In this document: one piece after another, positions 6,252 through 6,306 of the stretch
How positions within the stretch are numbered: position 1 is the first letter of the stretch
How the letters are laid out: each line of letters opens with the position of its first letter
Notes under the pieces: generated by a model
What the model saw: the letters and a program-made list of their open reading frames with translations, nothing else
What the model was told of the DNA's origin: nothing
Databases searched by the model: none
Made by a program: the position numbers and the translations under genes
DNA from: an uncultured Asticcacaulis sp.
Lineage (GTDB): Bacteria > Pseudomonadota > Alphaproteobacteria > Caulobacterales > Caulobacteraceae
Reading direction: 5' to 3'
Assembly: GCA_946480125.1 (NCBI GenBank)
Contig: CAMLIY010000182.1
Span: 1-6,306, forward strand
DNA length: 6,306 bases

Positions 6252-6306
6252 ATGCGCGCCTATTATACCGCCGAACGGGCGAAATTTTTCAGCGAGTCCG
6301 ATGATC
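6252..6306 (+). CDS. 5' end of an unidentified gene (runs out of the window)
   Basis: An open frame starts at ATG 6252 and encodes MRAYYTAERAKFFSESDD before the window ends, with no stop reached. A GGGGGAG ribosome site (6240-6246) lies a few bases upstream at good spacing, and a candidate promoter precedes it. An in-frame ATG at 6216 is possible but lies inside that promoter. Eighteen residues are too few to name a family. The gene is divergent from the oxidoreductase gene across a 109-bp gap, so the two could share control. Confidence 0.55.
   Translation, partial: MRAYYTAERAKFFSESDD

Overview
The window looks like chromosome from an alphaproteobacterium, most likely of the Caulobacteraceae (an Asticcacaulis- or Caulobacter-like organism). 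This is inferred from three things: alphaproteobacterial-type FlhA, FliI and FliJ proteins, a moderately high G+C content, and GC-rich palindromic intergenic repeats. It has not been confirmed by any database search.

Layout from left to right. Positions 1-750 (+) hold the 3' end of flhA, the export-gate subunit of the flagellar type III secretion system. A 140-bp palindromic repeat (769-908) follows. Two small + strand genes come next: a DUF4262 protein (944-1417) and a two-helix DUF4282 membrane protein (1505-1993), the latter with its own plausible promoter. A second type of palindromic repeat (2057-2153) lies where these genes converge on a minus-strand cluster. Read in its transcription direction, that cluster is fliI (5011-3680), fliJ (3645-3229) and a Tat-type exported GH10 endo-xylanase (3225-2161). 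The gaps are 34 bp and 3 bp, so it looks like one operon. A second, larger copy of the first repeat (5061-5251) lies just upstream of fliI. Beyond it is a minus-strand CmcJ/NvfI-type oxidoreductase gene (6142-5255), then a divergent gene that begins at 6252 and leaves the window.

Functionally, flhA, fliI and fliJ encode the gate, the ATPase and the stalk/escort protein of the same export apparatus. A TTAA-N6-TTAA motif upstream of fliI resembles the CtrA box that controls early flagellar genes in Caulobacter. The xylanase, DUF4262, DUF4282 and oxidoreductase genes have no known role in flagellar export.

The most notable non-coding structure is the pair of related repeats at 769-908 and 5061-5251. 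Each can fold into a closed four-way junction: an outer stem, a long central hairpin and two side hairpins. The two copies lie in opposite orientation, and the side arms differ in sequence while still pairing. They flank the whole DUF4262-to-fliI block.
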